Positions 1 to 9,341 are shown, counted from the first letter of the stretch. The stretch: DNA of 64,000 nucleotides from Nitrosomonas sp. (GCF_020852615.1 NZ_JADZAJ010000039.1:62001-126000), one strand, 5' to 3'. The notes: a model not told the origin generated them from the letters alone. Numbers and translations are program-made.

Positions 1-357
1 GATAGGCAGCAGTGCAATTTCAGCCGGCATGCGGCGGCGCTCTACTTCCTCAAGGATATAAAACAGATAACGCTGACTGCGTTCAACAATATGATCTATG
101 AATTGCTGATTTTTACAGAAATTGCTTTCATGCTGCCTGATTTCCTGGCTTTGTGTGCCAGTCAGGGAAAATCCGGCCCGTACGCGCATCCATAGATCAT
201 CTTGCTGCTTGTGTAACTGCACCTGGTACTGTCTGGTATCCAGGGCGGTGATACTTACATTTTTTTCTAAAGCTCTGCCGGCATTCGCCGTAACAGGGAG
301 GGAAGTTAATATTGCTGCAGCAATCAATGCCAGTGAGGTATTCGATTTTGTCTTCAT
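1..357 (-). CDS. mltD: Membrane-bound lytic murein transglycosylase D, N-terminal part (cut by window edge)
   Basis: The reverse strand from the ATG at 357 reads 119 codons without a stop to the window edge. It opens with a signal peptide (basic start MKTK, hydrophobic stretch LALIAAAILTSLPV, then ANA as likely cleavage site). The last residues, ERSQRYLFYILEEVERR followed by MPAEIALLPI, match the segment that leads into the catalytic domain of MltD-type transglycosylases, where the family continues VESAFNP. In the family, the enzyme cleaves the MurNAc-GlcNAc bond of peptidoglycan in the periplasm with anhydro-ring formation, usually followed by LysM repeats. The catalytic Glu and LysM repeats lie outside the window. 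It reads away from nrdB, with the nrdB terminator in the gap. Confidence 0.82.
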   Translation of the reverse strand, partial: MKTKSNTSLALIAAAILTSLPVTANAGRALEKNVSITALDTRQYQVQLHKQQDDLWMRVRAGFSLTGTQSQEIRQHESNFCKNQQFIDHIVERSQRYLFYILEEVERRRMPAEIALLPI

Positions 358-403
358 CCTGAATAAAATGAACGATTCGCTCGCATAATTGGTTTCTGAA
401 AAG

Positions 404-450
404 AAAAAAGGCTGGTCACCTGTATTTTTTAATTTTAAAGTGAACCAGCC
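404..450 (-). terminator. Intrinsic terminator after nrdB
   Basis: On the minus strand a 7-bp GC-rich stem (GGCTGGT at 444-450, ACCAGCC at 410-416) is extended by GTG/CAC pairs and followed directly by six T residues (404-409). It lies about 55 bases past the nrdB stop and before the mltD start, so it should end the nrdAB transcript. The loop is long and AT-rich. Confidence 0.72.
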
Positions 451-505
451 GGCCCGTCGCGTATTCTACATCATTTTTCAGATTGGCAATCGACAGATCA
501 GCATC

Positions 506-1645
506 TCAATCCCAGCTTAATACGCCCCCTGTCTGATATTCAATTACACGCGTTTCAAAAAAGTTTTTTTCCTTTTTTAAATCAATCATTTCCGACATCC
601 ATGGAAAAGGGTTGTTTGCTTCCGGAAATAACGGATCAAGACCAATCTGGTGGCAGCGGCGATTGATAATGAAACGCAGATATTCCTTGAACATCGGCGC
701 ATTCAGTCCCAGAACACCACGCGGCATGGTGTCTTCAGCGTAGCGATATTCCAGTTCCACTGCCTTGCGCATCAATGTGCTGATTTCTTCACGGAATTCG
801 CGTGTCCACAAATGCGGATTTTCGAGTTTTATCTGGTTGATGACATCGATACCAAAATTACAGTGCATGGATTCATCTCGCAGGATGTACTGATACTGTT
901 CGGCCGCTCCTGTCATCTTGTTTTGCCGGCCAAGGGCCAGAATCTGTACAAAACCGACATAGAAAAACAGCCCTTCCATGATGCAGGCAAATACGATCAG
1001 GCTTTTTAGCAGTTGCTGGTCAGTTTCCAGTGTGCCTGTCCGGAATGAAGGGTCCGTGAGCGTGTCGATAAAGGGGATCAGGAATTCATCCTTGTCACGA
1101 ATCGATCCAACTTCATGATAGGCATTAAAAATTTCACCCTCATCCAGGCCGATTGATTCGACGATGTACTGATAGGCATGTGTATGGATGGCTTCCTCGA
1201 ATGCCTGACGCAACAGGTATTGGCGGCATTCGGGGTTGGTGATATGCCGATAGGTCCCCAGCACGATATTGTTGGCTGCCAGTGAATCGGCCGTAACAAA
1301 GAAACCCAGATTACGTTTGACAATACGGCGCTCATCCTCGGTCAATCCGTTGGGATCTTTCCAGAGAGCGATATCCCGGTTCATGTTGATTTCCTGCGGC
1401 ATCCAGTGATTGGCACAGGCTGCCAGATATTTTTCCCACGCCCACTTGTATTTGAATGGCACGAGCTGATTGACATCCGTCTTGCAGTTGATGATACGTT
1501 TATCTTCGACAGACACACGGCGATGATTTTCTGTCGGTATTTCATTATCCGGAAATTCCGGTTTTGCCATTTTTTCAAATGAGGGTGGAACAGTGCCGGT
1601 AAGGTTATTTTTTGACAGGCGTATTTCATCTTCAAAAGTCAGCAT
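506..1645 (-). CDS. nrdB: Ribonucleoside-diphosphate reductase, beta (radical) subunit
   Basis: 379 aa, the size of class I small subunits. NrdB holds the di-iron/tyrosyl radical cofactor that the large subunit NrdA uses to reduce ribonucleotides to deoxyribonucleotides in the cytoplasm. Visible family motifs include the first helix segment RDIALWKD, the iron-ligand helix [15 protein letters not shown], and [12 protein letters not shown] near residue 260, which supplies Glu/His iron ligands. The start ATG has a clear AAGGAG seven bases upstream. The gene follows nrdA by 40 bases on the same strand, so the two form an operon, and a hairpin terminator follows. Class Ia or Ib cannot be settled by eye, but the nrdA-nrdB order without nrdI/nrdH favours Ia. 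Confidence 0.96.
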   Translation of the reverse strand: MLTFEDEIRLSKNNLTGTVPPSFEKMAKPEFPDNEIPTENHRRVSVEDKRIINCKTDVNQLVPFKYKWAWEKYLAACANHWMPQEINMNRDIALWKDPNGLTEDERRIVKRNLGFFVTADSLAANNIVLGTYRHITNPECRQYLLRQAFEEAIHTHAYQYIVESIGLDEGEIFNAYHEVGSIRDKDEFLIPFIDTLTDPSFRTGTLETDQQLLKSLIVFACIMEGLFFYVGFVQILALGRQNKMTGAAEQYQYILRDESMHCNFGIDVINQIKLENPHLWTREFREEISTLMRKAVELEYRYAEDTMPRGVLGLNAPMFKEYLRFIINRRCHQIGLDPLFPEANNPFPWMSEMIDLKKEKNFFETRVIEYQTGGVLSWD

Positions 1646-1685
1646 GGTTTAGCTCCTTGGATGTTCAGTGGATTCTGATGTGTAA

Positions 1686-4553
1686 TTACTGGCAGGCTTC
1701 ACATTCGGGGTCGTCGATCGCACATTGCTTGGGTGCTGTATGGGTTGAACCGGCTGCGTACGGTTCATGTTGTGCAGGGACCGCATTCAGTGTGCTGGTA
1801 TGCACTGTTGATTTTTCCGCGGTGGTTGCTCCCAGCGCACGCAAGTAATAAGTTGTCTTGAGTCCGCGCAACCAGGCAAGCCGATACAGCTCATCCATTT
1901 TTTTACCGGAGGCGCCTGCCATATAAAGATTGAGGGATTGCGCCTGATCAATCCATTTTTGTCTTCTGGCTGCCGCTTCAACCAGCCATTGGGGGTTGAT
2001 TTCGAACGCAGTCGCGTAGAGATGGCGCAAATGCTCCGGCACCCGGTCAATTTTGCTGACTGCACCATCATAATGCTTGAGGTCAGCGATCATGACTTCA
2101 TCCCATAAATCCTGTTTTTTCAGATCATTTACCAGCCACTGGTTGACGATCGTAAATTCACCGGAGAGATTGGATTTGACATACAGATTCTGATAGGTAG
2201 GTTCAATACTGGCGGAAACGCCGATGATGTTGGAAATGGTTGCAGTCGGCGCAATCGCCAGACAGTTGGAATTACGCATGCCGTGCTGCCTGATCCGCTC
2301 ACGTAAAGGTGCCCAGTCCAGTGCAGAAGACGTATCAACCTCCACATGGCCCCCCCGTTCTCCGTACAGCAATGCCAGCGTGTCCTGCGGCAGGATACCG
2401 CGATCCCACAGACTGCCCCGGTAGGTCGCGTAAGTGCCGCGCTCTTCTGCCAGCTCAGTCGATGCCCAGTAAGTGTAATACGCAACGGCTTCCATTGATC
2501 TGTCTGCAAATTCGATCGCTTCCGGAGAAGCATAGGAAATGCCCAGTTTATGCAGACAATCCTGAAAGCCCATAATCCCCAGCCCCACCGGGCGATGCCG
2601 GAAATTGGCGTTACGCGCTTTTGCCACGGCATAAAAGTTGATGTCGATCACATTGTCCAGCATGCGCATGGCAGTTGTAACCGTCTGCTTGAGCTTGACC
2701 TGATCCAGCTTGCCATCGACGATATGGGCCAGCAGATTGACGGACCCCAGATTACATACAGCGATTTCCTTTTCGCTGGTATTCAGCGTGATCTCGGTAC
2801 ACAGGTTGGAACTGTGCACAACGCCGACGTGATTTTGTGGCGAACGGATATTGCACGGATCTTTGAAGGTAATCCACGGATGGCCGGTTTCAAACAGCAT
2901 GGTCAGCATTTTGCGCCACAGCTGCTGTGCCGGGATACGCTTGTGTAACACCAGTTTGCCTTGTGCCGCCTGCGCTTCATAAGCGATATAGGCTTCTTCA
3001 AACGCTTTACCGAATTTTTCATGCAGATCCGGCACGTCGGATGGTGAAAACAGCGTCCATTCCTGGTCATCCTGCATGCGTTTCATGAACAGATCCGGTA
3101 CCCAGACAGCGGTATTCATGTCATGTGTTCGCCGGCGGTCATCGCCGGTATTTTTGCGTAATTCCAGAAATTCCTCGATATCAAGATGCCAGGTTTCCAG
3201 GTAGGCACACACTGCCCCCTTGCGCTTGCCACCCTGATTGACCGCCACCGCTGTGTCCGATACCACCTTGAGAAAAGGTACCACCCCTTGTGATTTACCA
3301 TTGGTGCCCTTGATACGCGCACCCATTGCTCTGACCGGTGTCCAGTCATTGCCCAGCCCGCCCGCAAATTTGGACAGCAGCGCGTTTTCCTTGATGGCTT
3401 CATAGATGCCATCGAGACTGTCCGGTACGGTGCTGAGATAACACGAGGATAATTGCGAGCGCCGTGTGCCGGAATTGAACAGGGTCGGTGTTGAGCTCAT
3501 GAAATCAAATCTGGACAACAGGTGATAGAACTCGACAGCACGTGCCTCACGATCGATTTCATTTAACGCCAATCCCATGGCGACACGCATAAAGAACGCC
3601 TGTGGCAGCTCGATACGCCGCTCGGAAACGTGCAGAAAATAGCGATCGTACAAAGTCTGCAGGCCAAGATAGCCAAACTGCAGATCACGATCCGCCACCA
3701 GCGCTTCCGACAACTGTGAAAGATCAAACTGGCTCAAACGCTCGTCCAGTAATCCGGCTTCAATCCCTTTGCGGATAAATTCAGGAAAATACTCGGCATA
3801 ACGTGACTGCATGGCTTCATGCGCCACTTCTTCTCCCAGAACCTCGTGACGGATATTGTCGAGCAAAAGCCTGGCCGTCACAAAACTGTAGGCAGGCTCT
3901 TTCTCGATCAGTGCGCGCGCAGACAGGATGGCTGATTTTCTGACTTCCCCTGCAGGTACGCCATCATATAAATCCTTAAGCATCGCCTTGACGATCAGCC
4001 CGGCATCAGCCACATTGCCCAGATTCTGGCAGGCCGATTCGATGCGTGCCTTCAACCGGGCGGAATCAAGCGGAATCCTTTGTCCATTTTCCACAACATG
4101 CAACACGGCTATCTGTGCTGAAGCAGGTTGCTCCTTCTGCTGTCTGGCCCGTTCACGCGTCCGCTCTTCCCGGTACAGCACATACGCGCGCGCAATATCA
4201 TGATCGCCTGAGCGCATCAGCGCCAATTCGACCTGATCCTGAATATCCTCGATGTGAAACGTACCCCCCTCCGGCTGCCGGCGGGTCAGGGCATGTACGA
4301 CTTCTCCGGTCAGTTGCGCCACGATCTCACGCACACTGGAAGAAGCCGCACTTTGCCCGCCCCGTACAGCAATGAACGCTTTGGTCAGCGCGATGGAAAT
4401 CTTGCCCGGCTCAAATGCCACCACGGCACCATTGCGACGGATAACTTTATATTGTGAGTAATTCTGCCGGACTGCCGGCAAATCAGTCATCTCTTCCATA
4501 AAATTTTTCTGGTGAGTGGCGTGGGAAGAAAGCGTCTCTGTGGCGAGTTGCAT
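1686..4553 (-). CDS. nrdA: Ribonucleoside-diphosphate reductase, alpha (catalytic) subunit with two ATP-cone regions
   Basis: 955 aa from the ATG at 4553, chosen because GGAG sits nine bases upstream; an in-frame start 45 codons earlier has no ribosome site and adds a non-conserved tail. The enzyme reduces ribonucleoside diphosphates, with NrdB as radical donor. The N-terminus carries an ATP-cone (YKVIRRNGAVVAFEPGKI, about residues 30-120) and a second cone-like stretch (about 145-235, starting VLHVVENGQRIPLD), an arrangement known for example in Pseudomonas NrdA. The catalytic barrel follows with LSSCYL (redox Cys), NLCTEI and the C-terminal shuttle cysteines in ECEACQ. It is transcribed with nrdB. 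An NrdR-like box lies upstream. Confidence 0.96.
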   Translation of the reverse strand: MQLATETLSSHATHQKNFMEEMTDLPAVRQNYSQYKVIRRNGAVVAFEPGKISIALTKAFIAVRGGQSAASSSVREIVAQLTGEVVHALTRRQPEGGTFHIEDIQDQVELALMRSGDHDIARAYVLYREERTRERARQQKEQPASAQIAVLHVVENGQRIPLDSARLKARIESACQNLGNVADAGLIVKAMLKDLYDGVPAGEVRKSAILSARALIEKEPAYSFVTARLLLDNIRHEVLGEEVAHEAMQSRYAEYFPEFIRKGIEAGLLDERLSQFDLSQLSEALVADRDLQFGYLGLQTLYDRYFLHVSERRIELPQAFFMRVAMGLALNEIDREARAVEFYHLLSRFDFMSSTPTLFNSGTRRSQLSSCYLSTVPDSLDGIYEAIKENALLSKFAGGLGNDWTPVRAMGARIKGTNGKSQGVVPFLKVVSDTAVAVNQGGKRKGAVCAYLETWHLDIEEFLELRKNTGDDRRRTHDMNTAVWVPDLFMKRMQDDQEWTLFSPSDVPDLHEKFGKAFEEAYIAYEAQAAQGKLVLHKRIPAQQLWRKMLTMLFETGHPWITFKDPCNIRSPQNHVGVVHSSNLCTEITLNTSEKEIAVCNLGSVNLLAHIVDGKLDQVKLKQTVTTAMRMLDNVIDINFYAVAKARNANFRHRPVGLGIMGFQDCLHKLGISYASPEAIEFADRSMEAVAYYTYWASTELAEERGTYATYRGSLWDRGILPQDTLALLYGERGGHVEVDTSSALDWAPLRERIRQHGMRNSNCLAIAPTATISNIIGVSASIEPTYQNLYVKSNLSGEFTIVNQWLVNDLKKQDLWDEVMIADLKHYDGAVSKIDRVPEHLRHLYATAFEINPQWLVEAAARRQKWIDQAQSLNLYMAGASGKKMDELYRLAWLRGLKTTYYLRALGATTAEKSTVHTSTLNAVPAQHEPYAAGSTHTAPKQCAIDDPECEACQ

Positions 4554-4655
4554 GGTCAAATTCTCCTGTGCGATCCGATGGTGCTGCTGATCGAAAAATG
4601 GTCGAAAATCAAGTGGCTGGAAAGGAAATGGCTGAACACTGCTGAACACCCGATA

Positions 4656-4671
4656 ACACAACATATTGTGT
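4656..4671 (-). promoter_or_regulatory. NrdR-type box upstream of nrdA
   Basis: The 16-base near-palindrome ACACAACATATTGTGT fits the NrdR box consensus (ACAC-W-ATATAT-W-GTGT) closely. It lies about 105 bases before the nrdA ATG and just downstream of the best promoter (−35 4712-4717, −10 4688-4693), where a bound repressor would block transcription. NrdR boxes usually come in pairs about three helical turns apart. The second candidate, centred near 4692 on GGTACC, is only a weak match. NrdR itself is not in the window. Confidence 0.62.
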
Positions 4672-4687
4672 CTGACAGAACGAAACA

Positions 4688-4717
4688 ATGGTACCTGTTG
4701 TGAAATGCTATTGTCAA
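4688..4717 (-). promoter_or_regulatory. Probable sigma70 promoter of nrdAB
   Basis: A perfect −35 hexamer TTGACA (4712-4717) and a −10 TACCAT (4688-4693, 4 of 6) are separated by 18 bases on the minus strand. The predicted start near 4681 places the NrdR-like box in the early transcribed region. Confidence 0.5.
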
Positions 4718-4766
4718 CAGCAGACAGAGTTTTGTCATGATGCTAGGGTTTCCGGGGGGAGTTCCC

Positions 4767-4772
4767 TATAAT
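4767..4772 (+). promoter_or_regulatory. −10 box for the lplT-aas fusion gene
   Basis: A perfect TATAAT lies 30 bases before the ATG, followed by the ribosome site GGGAGGG six bases from the start. No good −35 hexamer is seen. Instead short inverted arms TAGGG (4744-4748) and CCCTA (4764-4768) overlap the −10, which may point to an activator or repressor site. Confidence 0.4.
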
Positions 4773-4801
4773 CAGGAAATCACTATCCGGGAGGGTTCGT
4801 T

Positions 4802-7800
4802 ATGCACTCAAGTCAGTGGAAGCTGCTTTCGAGCAGGCGTTTTCTGCCCCTCTTTTTTACCCAGTTTCTGGATGCGTTCAACGATAACGTTTTCAAGAAT
4901 GCGCTGGTTATTCTGATCACTTATACCACCGCAGAAAATGCGGGGCTGAGTCCGCAGATCACAGTGACACTGGCAGCCGGTATTTACATTCTGCCGTTTT
5001 TTCTGTTTTCTGCGACTGCGGGCCAGCTGGCGGATAAATGGGACAAGGCGCAACTGATTCGCTATGTCAAATTTGCCGAGCTGGTGTTACTGGGGGGGGC
5101 TGCTGTCGGTTTTTATCTGAACAGCATGCCGCTGTTAATGGTTTTGCTGTTTCTGATGGGAATACAGTCTACTTTTTTTGGCCCGCTCAAGTACAGCATT
5201 CTCCCGGATCAGTTGCACCAGGATGAACTGATCAGCGGTAACGCACTGATTGGCGCCGGTACATTCGTTGCTATTCTGATTGGCACGATTACGGGTGGTC
5301 TGTTCATCCTGGCGGAAAATGGTGGAATGATCGTATCCGGCCTGACGATCGGGGCTGCTTTTGCCGGCTGGCTGTTCAGCCTGTTCATTCCTCCGGTCCG
5401 CCCGGCAGCAGCGGATACGATTGTGAACTGGCATATCCTGGAAGAAACGCGTGTCATTATTCATCAGGCGCGCAAAAATACCATCGTGTTTCATGCCATT
5501 CTCGGCGTGTCGTGGTTCTGGCTGTTTGGTGCAACGTTTCTGTCGCAATTTCCAACATTTGCCAAGGACATTGTTGGCGGGAATGAGCAGGTTGTCACGC
5601 TGTTTCTGACACTGTTTTCGGTAGGCATCGGCATCGGTGCGCTGCTGTGTGACAAGCTGCTCAAGGGTGAGGTTGCTGCAACCTATGTGCCTCTGGGCAT
5701 TCTGGGAATGGCTGTTTTCACTATCGACCTGTATTTCGCCAGTACATCACTTGTACCCGCAGCCGGCGGGGAGCTCATTGGCGTGTCGGGCTTTGTGGAA
5801 TCGTTTGCTCACTGGCGCATCATGTTTGATCTGTTGATCATCTCAATCAGTGGTGGTCTTTATATCGTACCGCTGAATGCCCTGATCCAAAGTTGTGCCG
5901 AACCTTCTCACCGTTCACGCGATATTGCTGCCAACAACATCATGAATGCCCTGTTCATGGTGGTTTCTTCGATAGGTATCAGCATCATGCTGGCGCTGGA
6001 TTTTACCGTGCCGGAGGTTTTTCTTACCATTGCACTGTTAAATGGTGTGGTTACAGTTTATGTTGTACAGCTGCTGCCGTATGAGCTGACCCGATCCCTG
6101 CTGCAATGGGGGTTTCATACGTTCTATCACCTGAAAATCAATGGACTGGAACATTACCGGCAGGCAGGAGAGCGGGTGCTGATCGTGGCCAATCACCTGT
6201 CCTTTCTGGATGCGGCGTTGCTGAGTGTCTGCTTCCCCGAGCGCCTGTGCTTTGCCATCCATTCCGGCATTGCGCGTAAATGGTGGGTCAGACCGTTTCT
6301 GTTTCTGGCAGATACGGTCGCGCTGGATCCGACTAATCCCCTTTCCACACGTCAACTGATCGAGCGGGTCAGAAAGGGGGACAGGGTGGTAATTTTTCCG
6401 GAAGGCCGACTGACCATGACCGGGGCGCTGATGAAAATCTATGAAGGTCCGGCCATGATTGCAGATAAAGCCGGTGCAAAATTACTCCCGGTCAGTCTTT
6501 CCGGTGCCCAATACACCCCTTTTTCCCGCCTGAAAGGGAAAGTGAGGATACGCTGGTTCCCGGAAATCACGGTAACCGTTATGCCGCCGGAAAGCTTTGA
6601 TCTGCCGGAGCCGGTGCGTGGCAAACGCCGTCGCCGTGCAGCCGGGCTAAAGCTGTATGACATCATGACCACGGCAACTTTCCAGAGCAATACCATCCGG
6701 CAAACTCTGTTTCAATCCCTGCTTGATGCAGCGGCTACGCATGGCGGAAAGCACGTTATCGCGGAAGATATGGAACGTCGCCCGCTGAATTACCGGCAAC
6801 TGATCACGCGCAGCTTCGTTCTGGGCACCGTTCTGCGCTGCCATACCCACACGCAGGAAAACGTGGGAATCATGCTGCCCAACATGGTAAGTAACCTGAT
6901 CTGTTTTTTCGCGCTGCATGCGTTTGGGCGCGTGCCAGCCATGCTGAATTTTTCTGCCAGCTCAAAAAATCTGGTAACCGCCTGCCAGGTGGCACAAATC
7001 CGAACAATCATCACCGCACGCCGGTTTATTGGTGCCGCAAAATTGCAGGGGGTGGTAGACAGCTTGAGAGTGCAGCAAATCACGCTGATTTATCTGGAAG
7101 ATCTGGCACAGCATATGCATTGGTGGCATAAGCTTGCAGGAGGAGTGGCCGGGCTGCTGCCCGGATTGTGTTATCGCTGCACCGCTGCCCGGCGTGACCC
7201 GGATGCACCGGCAGTCGTTCTGTTCACCTCCGGCTCGGAAGATGTGCCTAAAGGCGTGGTACTCAGCCATACCAATCTGCAGGCCAATCGCTTCCAGGCA
7301 TCTGCCCGGATTGATTTTGGTCCATCTGATCTGGTATTCAATGCCCTGCCGATTTTCCATTCGTTTGGTCTGACAGGCGGCACGCTGCTGCCGGTGCTGT
7401 CCGGTATCCGGATCTTTTTGTATCCATCACCCCTGCATTACCGGGTTATCCCCGAGCTGGTCTACGATACCAATGCAACTTTACTGTTTGGTACGGATAC
7501 CTTCCTTGCCGGTTATGCGCGCTATGCCAATGCCTACGATTTTTACAGCATTCGCTATGTATTTGCCGGCGCTGAAAAGCTGCGTGACAGCACACGCAGG
7601 CTGTGGTCGGAAAATTTTGGTGTGCGTATTTTTGAAGGCTATGGCACGACGGAAACCGCACCCATCCTCAGTTTGAACACGCCCATGCACAACCGTCCCG
7701 GATCGGTCGGCCGCCTGTTACCCGGTATTTCCAGCAAACTGGAACCTGTCCCGGGAATTATGCAAGGGGGCAAGCTGCTGGTATCCGGACCGAATATCAT

Positions 7801-8236
7801 GCTGGGCTATTACCTGGCCGCCAATCCCGGGGTAATCATCCCGCCGGTGGGGGGCTGGCATGATACTGGTGATATTGTTGAAATCAACGATGAAGGCTAT
7901 GTTTTCATCAAAGGGCGTGCCAAGCGGTTTGCCAAAATCGGTGGAGAGATGGTTTCACTGACGGCGGTGGAAGAAGCGATTAACCGGTTATGGCCGGGTT
8001 ATGGCCATGCCGTCATCCAGGTTCCTGATACGAAAAAAGGTGAGCAGGTTATTCTGGTGACGACTCACCAGCAAGCGGATCGCAGTGAAATCATCACCTA
8101 TTTCAATCAGAATGGCCTGGGAGAACTGGGGATACCGAAAAATATTCTGTATATAGACAAACTGCCGCTGCTCGCCACCGGCAAAACCGACTACGTGGCA
8201 CTGTACGAACAGGTGCTGCAACAGGGCGATCTGTGA
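4802..8236 (+). CDS. Fused lysophospholipid transporter / 1-acyl transferase / acyl-ACP ligase (LplT-PlsC-Aas type)
   Basis: 1144 aa combining three activities that E. coli divides between LplT and Aas. Residues 1-410 are a twelve-helix-like MFS domain (FLDAFNDNVFKNALVI at the start is typical of LplT). Residues about 430-600 are a PlsC-type acyltransferase with NHLSFLD (the HX4D catalytic motif) and FPEGRLT. Residues about 640-1140 are an AMP-forming acyl-ACP/CoA ligase with the phosphate loop FTSGSEDVPKGV, YGTTETAP and the HDTGD motif. The likely job is flipping lysophospholipid inward across the inner membrane and reacylating it. Start and ribosome site are clear. It is monocistronic: the next gene is on the other strand. 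Substrate is inferred from the family. Confidence 0.88.
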   Translation: MHSSQWKLLSSRRFLPLFFTQFLDAFNDNVFKNALVILITYTTAENAGLSPQITVTLAAGIYILPFFLFSATAGQLADKWDKAQLIRYVKFAELVLLGGAAVGFYLNSMPLLMVLLFLMGIQSTFFGPLKYSILPDQLHQDELISGNALIGAGTFVAILIGTITGGLFILAENGGMIVSGLTIGAAFAGWLFSLFIPPVRPAAADTIVNWHILEETRVIIHQARKNTIVFHAILGVSWFWLFGATFLSQFPTFAKDIVGGNEQVVTLFLTLFSVGIGIGALLCDKLLKGEVAATYVPLGILGMAVFTIDLYFASTSLVPAAGGELIGVSGFVESFAHWRIMFDLLIISISGGLYIVPLNALIQSCAEPSHRSRDIAANNIMNALFMVVSSIGISIMLALDFTVPEVFLTIALLNGVVTVYVVQLLPYELTRSLLQWGFHTFYHLKINGLEHYRQAGERVLIVANHLSFLDAALLSVCFPERLCFAIHSGIARKWWVRPFLFLADTVALDPTNPLSTRQLIERVRKGDRVVIFPEGRLTMTGALMKIYEGPAMIADKAGAKLLPVSLSGAQYTPFSRLKGKVRIRWFPEITVTVMPPESFDLPEPVRGKRRRRAAGLKLYDIMTTATFQSNTIRQTLFQSLLDAAATHGGKHVIAEDMERRPLNYRQLITRSFVLGTVLRCHTHTQENVGIMLPNMVSNLICFFALHAFGRVPAMLNFSASSKNLVTACQVAQIRTIITARRFIGAAKLQGVVDSLRVQQITLIYLEDLAQHMHWWHKLAGGVAGLLPGLCYRCTAARRDPDAPAVVLFTSGSEDVPKGVVLSHTNLQANRFQASARIDFGPSDLVFNALPIFHSFGLTGGTLLPVLSGIRIFLYPSPLHYRVIPELVYDTNATLLFGTDTFLAGYARYANAYDFYSIRYVFAGAEKLRDSTRRLWSENFGVRIFEGYGTTETAPILSLNTPMHNRPGSVGRLLPGISSKLEPVPGIMQGGKLLVSGPNIMLGYYLAANPGVIIPPVGGWHDTGDIVEINDEGYVFIKGRAKRFAKIGGEMVSLTAVEEAINRLWPGYGHAVIQVPDTKKGEQVILVTTHQQADRSEIITYFNQNGLGELGIPKNILYIDKLPLLATGKTDYVALYEQVLQQGDL

Positions 8237-8336
8237 TTGCATTTAAGCAGCAATGCAGGTGCGCTGTCTGCTTTGTCGCCCCCCGGATAAATTGAGAGCC
8301 TCGGTCTTTTTTGTCAAACCAGCTTGCTGGATCTAT

Positions 8337-8726
8337 TTACCGGCTGCCCCGGCACACATCACCTTCTTTCGCAGTGAGCCAACCCGAAAGCTGCTCAATA
8401 CGGTGGTTAACCAATGCGGCTTGCTCCAAACAACTGCACATTGGGTAGATCGAACCGTATTCCTCACGCTTGTTATCAGCGGGGTAAATCGCCTCCAGCT
8501 CGGCATCCCGAAACGCCAGCCAGGCACGCTGCGCCTTGCGTAACTTAGCTGTGAAATTGGCATCATCTTTATGCTGTTTCAACACTTGCTGGTAAACAGC
8601 GTTGAGTTTTTTATCTGCCGCCTGATATGTTGCACACGCATCATCATTGAGATCAGCTTGTGTTTGCGCATTCGCAGTTACGCATAAAAGCGCACCGACA
8701 AAAAAGACGATAAATCGAATATTCAT
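8337..8726 (-). CDS. LprI/DUF1311-family exported protein, copy 1
   Basis: 129 aa. A clean signal peptide (MNIRFIVFFVGALLCVTANA, then Q) is followed by a DUF1311/LprI domain with the hallmark LRKAQRAWLAFRDAELEAIY, and Cys residues around PMCSCLEQ. The family is named for LprI, reported as a lysozyme inhibitor in Mycobacterium tuberculosis; a similar role here is only inference. A second copy lies at 9374-9844, with the toxin-antitoxin pair between. 173 bases (8370-8542) are almost identical between the copies while their 5' ends are clearly diverged, suggesting gene conversion. The C-terminus ends differently (KEGDVCRGSR). Confidence 0.82.
   Translation of the reverse strand: MNIRFIVFFVGALLCVTANAQTQADLNDDACATYQAADKKLNAVYQQVLKQHKDDANFTAKLRKAQRAWLAFRDAELEAIYPADNKREEYGSIYPMCSCLEQAALVNHRIEQLSGWLTAKEGDVCRGSR
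8370..8542. repeat. Direct repeat shared by the two lprI-like genes, copy 1
   Basis: This 173-base stretch matches 9488-9660 at all but two positions by direct reading. Sequence on both sides diverges abruptly. It codes for the C-terminal half of the LprI-like domain. Confidence 0.92.
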
Positions 8727-8826
8727 TTTATTAAGATCCAGTAATCAAGTTTAAAGGCGCAGTTCGACAGCAATGTATTTTCTGGAATTTTTTCGCAGTT
8801 ATTTGATCTTGGAATAGCTTAAGAAA

Positions 8827-9105
8827 TTATTTGTCTTGGCGTTTGAGATCGCGATAAAAATTTTCGTGTTGGCCAAAGGCCAGCAGTTTCAGACTGCTCT
8901 CGTCAAGAACGCGATAAGCCAGCATACACAACTGATTCGACAAGCGAAATTTGTAGACTCGGATGTCCTGCAGATCTCCCACTTTCGCTTCACCGCTCTC
9001 GGGGTGGTCAGCGATGGTGCGCACGGCTTCATCCAGTTCGGATTTTTGACGGGGACGCAGCTTTTTGATAGCACGCTCGAATACAGGGGTAACAAGCAGC
9101 TGCAT
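8827..9105 (-). CDS. RelE/ParE-family toxin of a type II toxin-antitoxin pair
   Basis: 92 aa, the usual size for RelE/ParE toxins. The pattern fits: an N-terminal strand (MQLLVTPVFERAIKKL), a helical hairpin with LDEAVRTIADHP, then the strand core GDLQDIRVYKFRLSNQLCMLAYRV with basic residues, and a short C-terminal helix (FYRDLKRQDK). In this fold toxins either cleave ribosome-bound mRNA (RelE) or poison gyrase (ParE); which applies here cannot be told. The start overlaps the antitoxin stop by one base (TGATG), typical of translational coupling. It sits between two lprI-like genes. Confidence 0.83.
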   Translation of the reverse strand: MQLLVTPVFERAIKKLRPRQKSELDEAVRTIADHPESGEAKVGDLQDIRVYKFRLSNQLCMLAYRVLDESSLKLLAFGQHENFYRDLKRQDK

Positions 9106-9314
9106 CAGCCGAATTTATATTCGCCGACAGGCTCCTCTTGATCAGCATGCAGAATGTCGTGAATCATGCTGAACGGCAAATCGGGATTTTCCTCGGCAAT
9201 TTTACCGATCCGCGACCAGTATTCGATTTGCTTGGGTACCGAGCGATGCTGGATCTGCGCATGATGTCTGGCTTGAGCAACCAGATCCTCTGATAACTTT
9301 ACATTTATAGACAT
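9105..9314 (-). CDS. ParD-like antitoxin
   Basis: 69 aa. The N-terminus MSINVKLSEDLVAQARHHAQIQHRSVPKQIEYWSRIG resembles the ribbon-helix-helix DNA-binding half of ParD-like antitoxins (the family with 'SVPKQIEYWARIG'), and the C-terminal half (ENPDLPF to VGEYKFG) would be the flexible toxin-binding part. In such pairs the antitoxin neutralises the toxin and represses its own promoter. A strong ribosome site (AGGAGG) and a perfect −10 TATAAT (9336-9341) lie just upstream. It is first in a two-gene operon with the toxin. Confidence 0.83.
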   Translation of the reverse strand: MSINVKLSEDLVAQARHHAQIQHRSVPKQIEYWSRIGKIAEENPDLPFSMIHDILHADQEEPVGEYKFG

Positions 9315-9335
9315 ACCACCTCCTGATAAGGGCCC

Positions 9336-9341
9336 ATTATA
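9336..9341 (-). promoter_or_regulatory. −10 box of the toxin-antitoxin operon
   Basis: TATAAT on the minus strand, 22 bases before the antitoxin ATG. A GGGCCC palindrome (9330-9335) lies directly next to it and could be part of an autoregulatory operator. The −35 region (TTATTT, 17 bases away) is poor. Confidence 0.5.
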
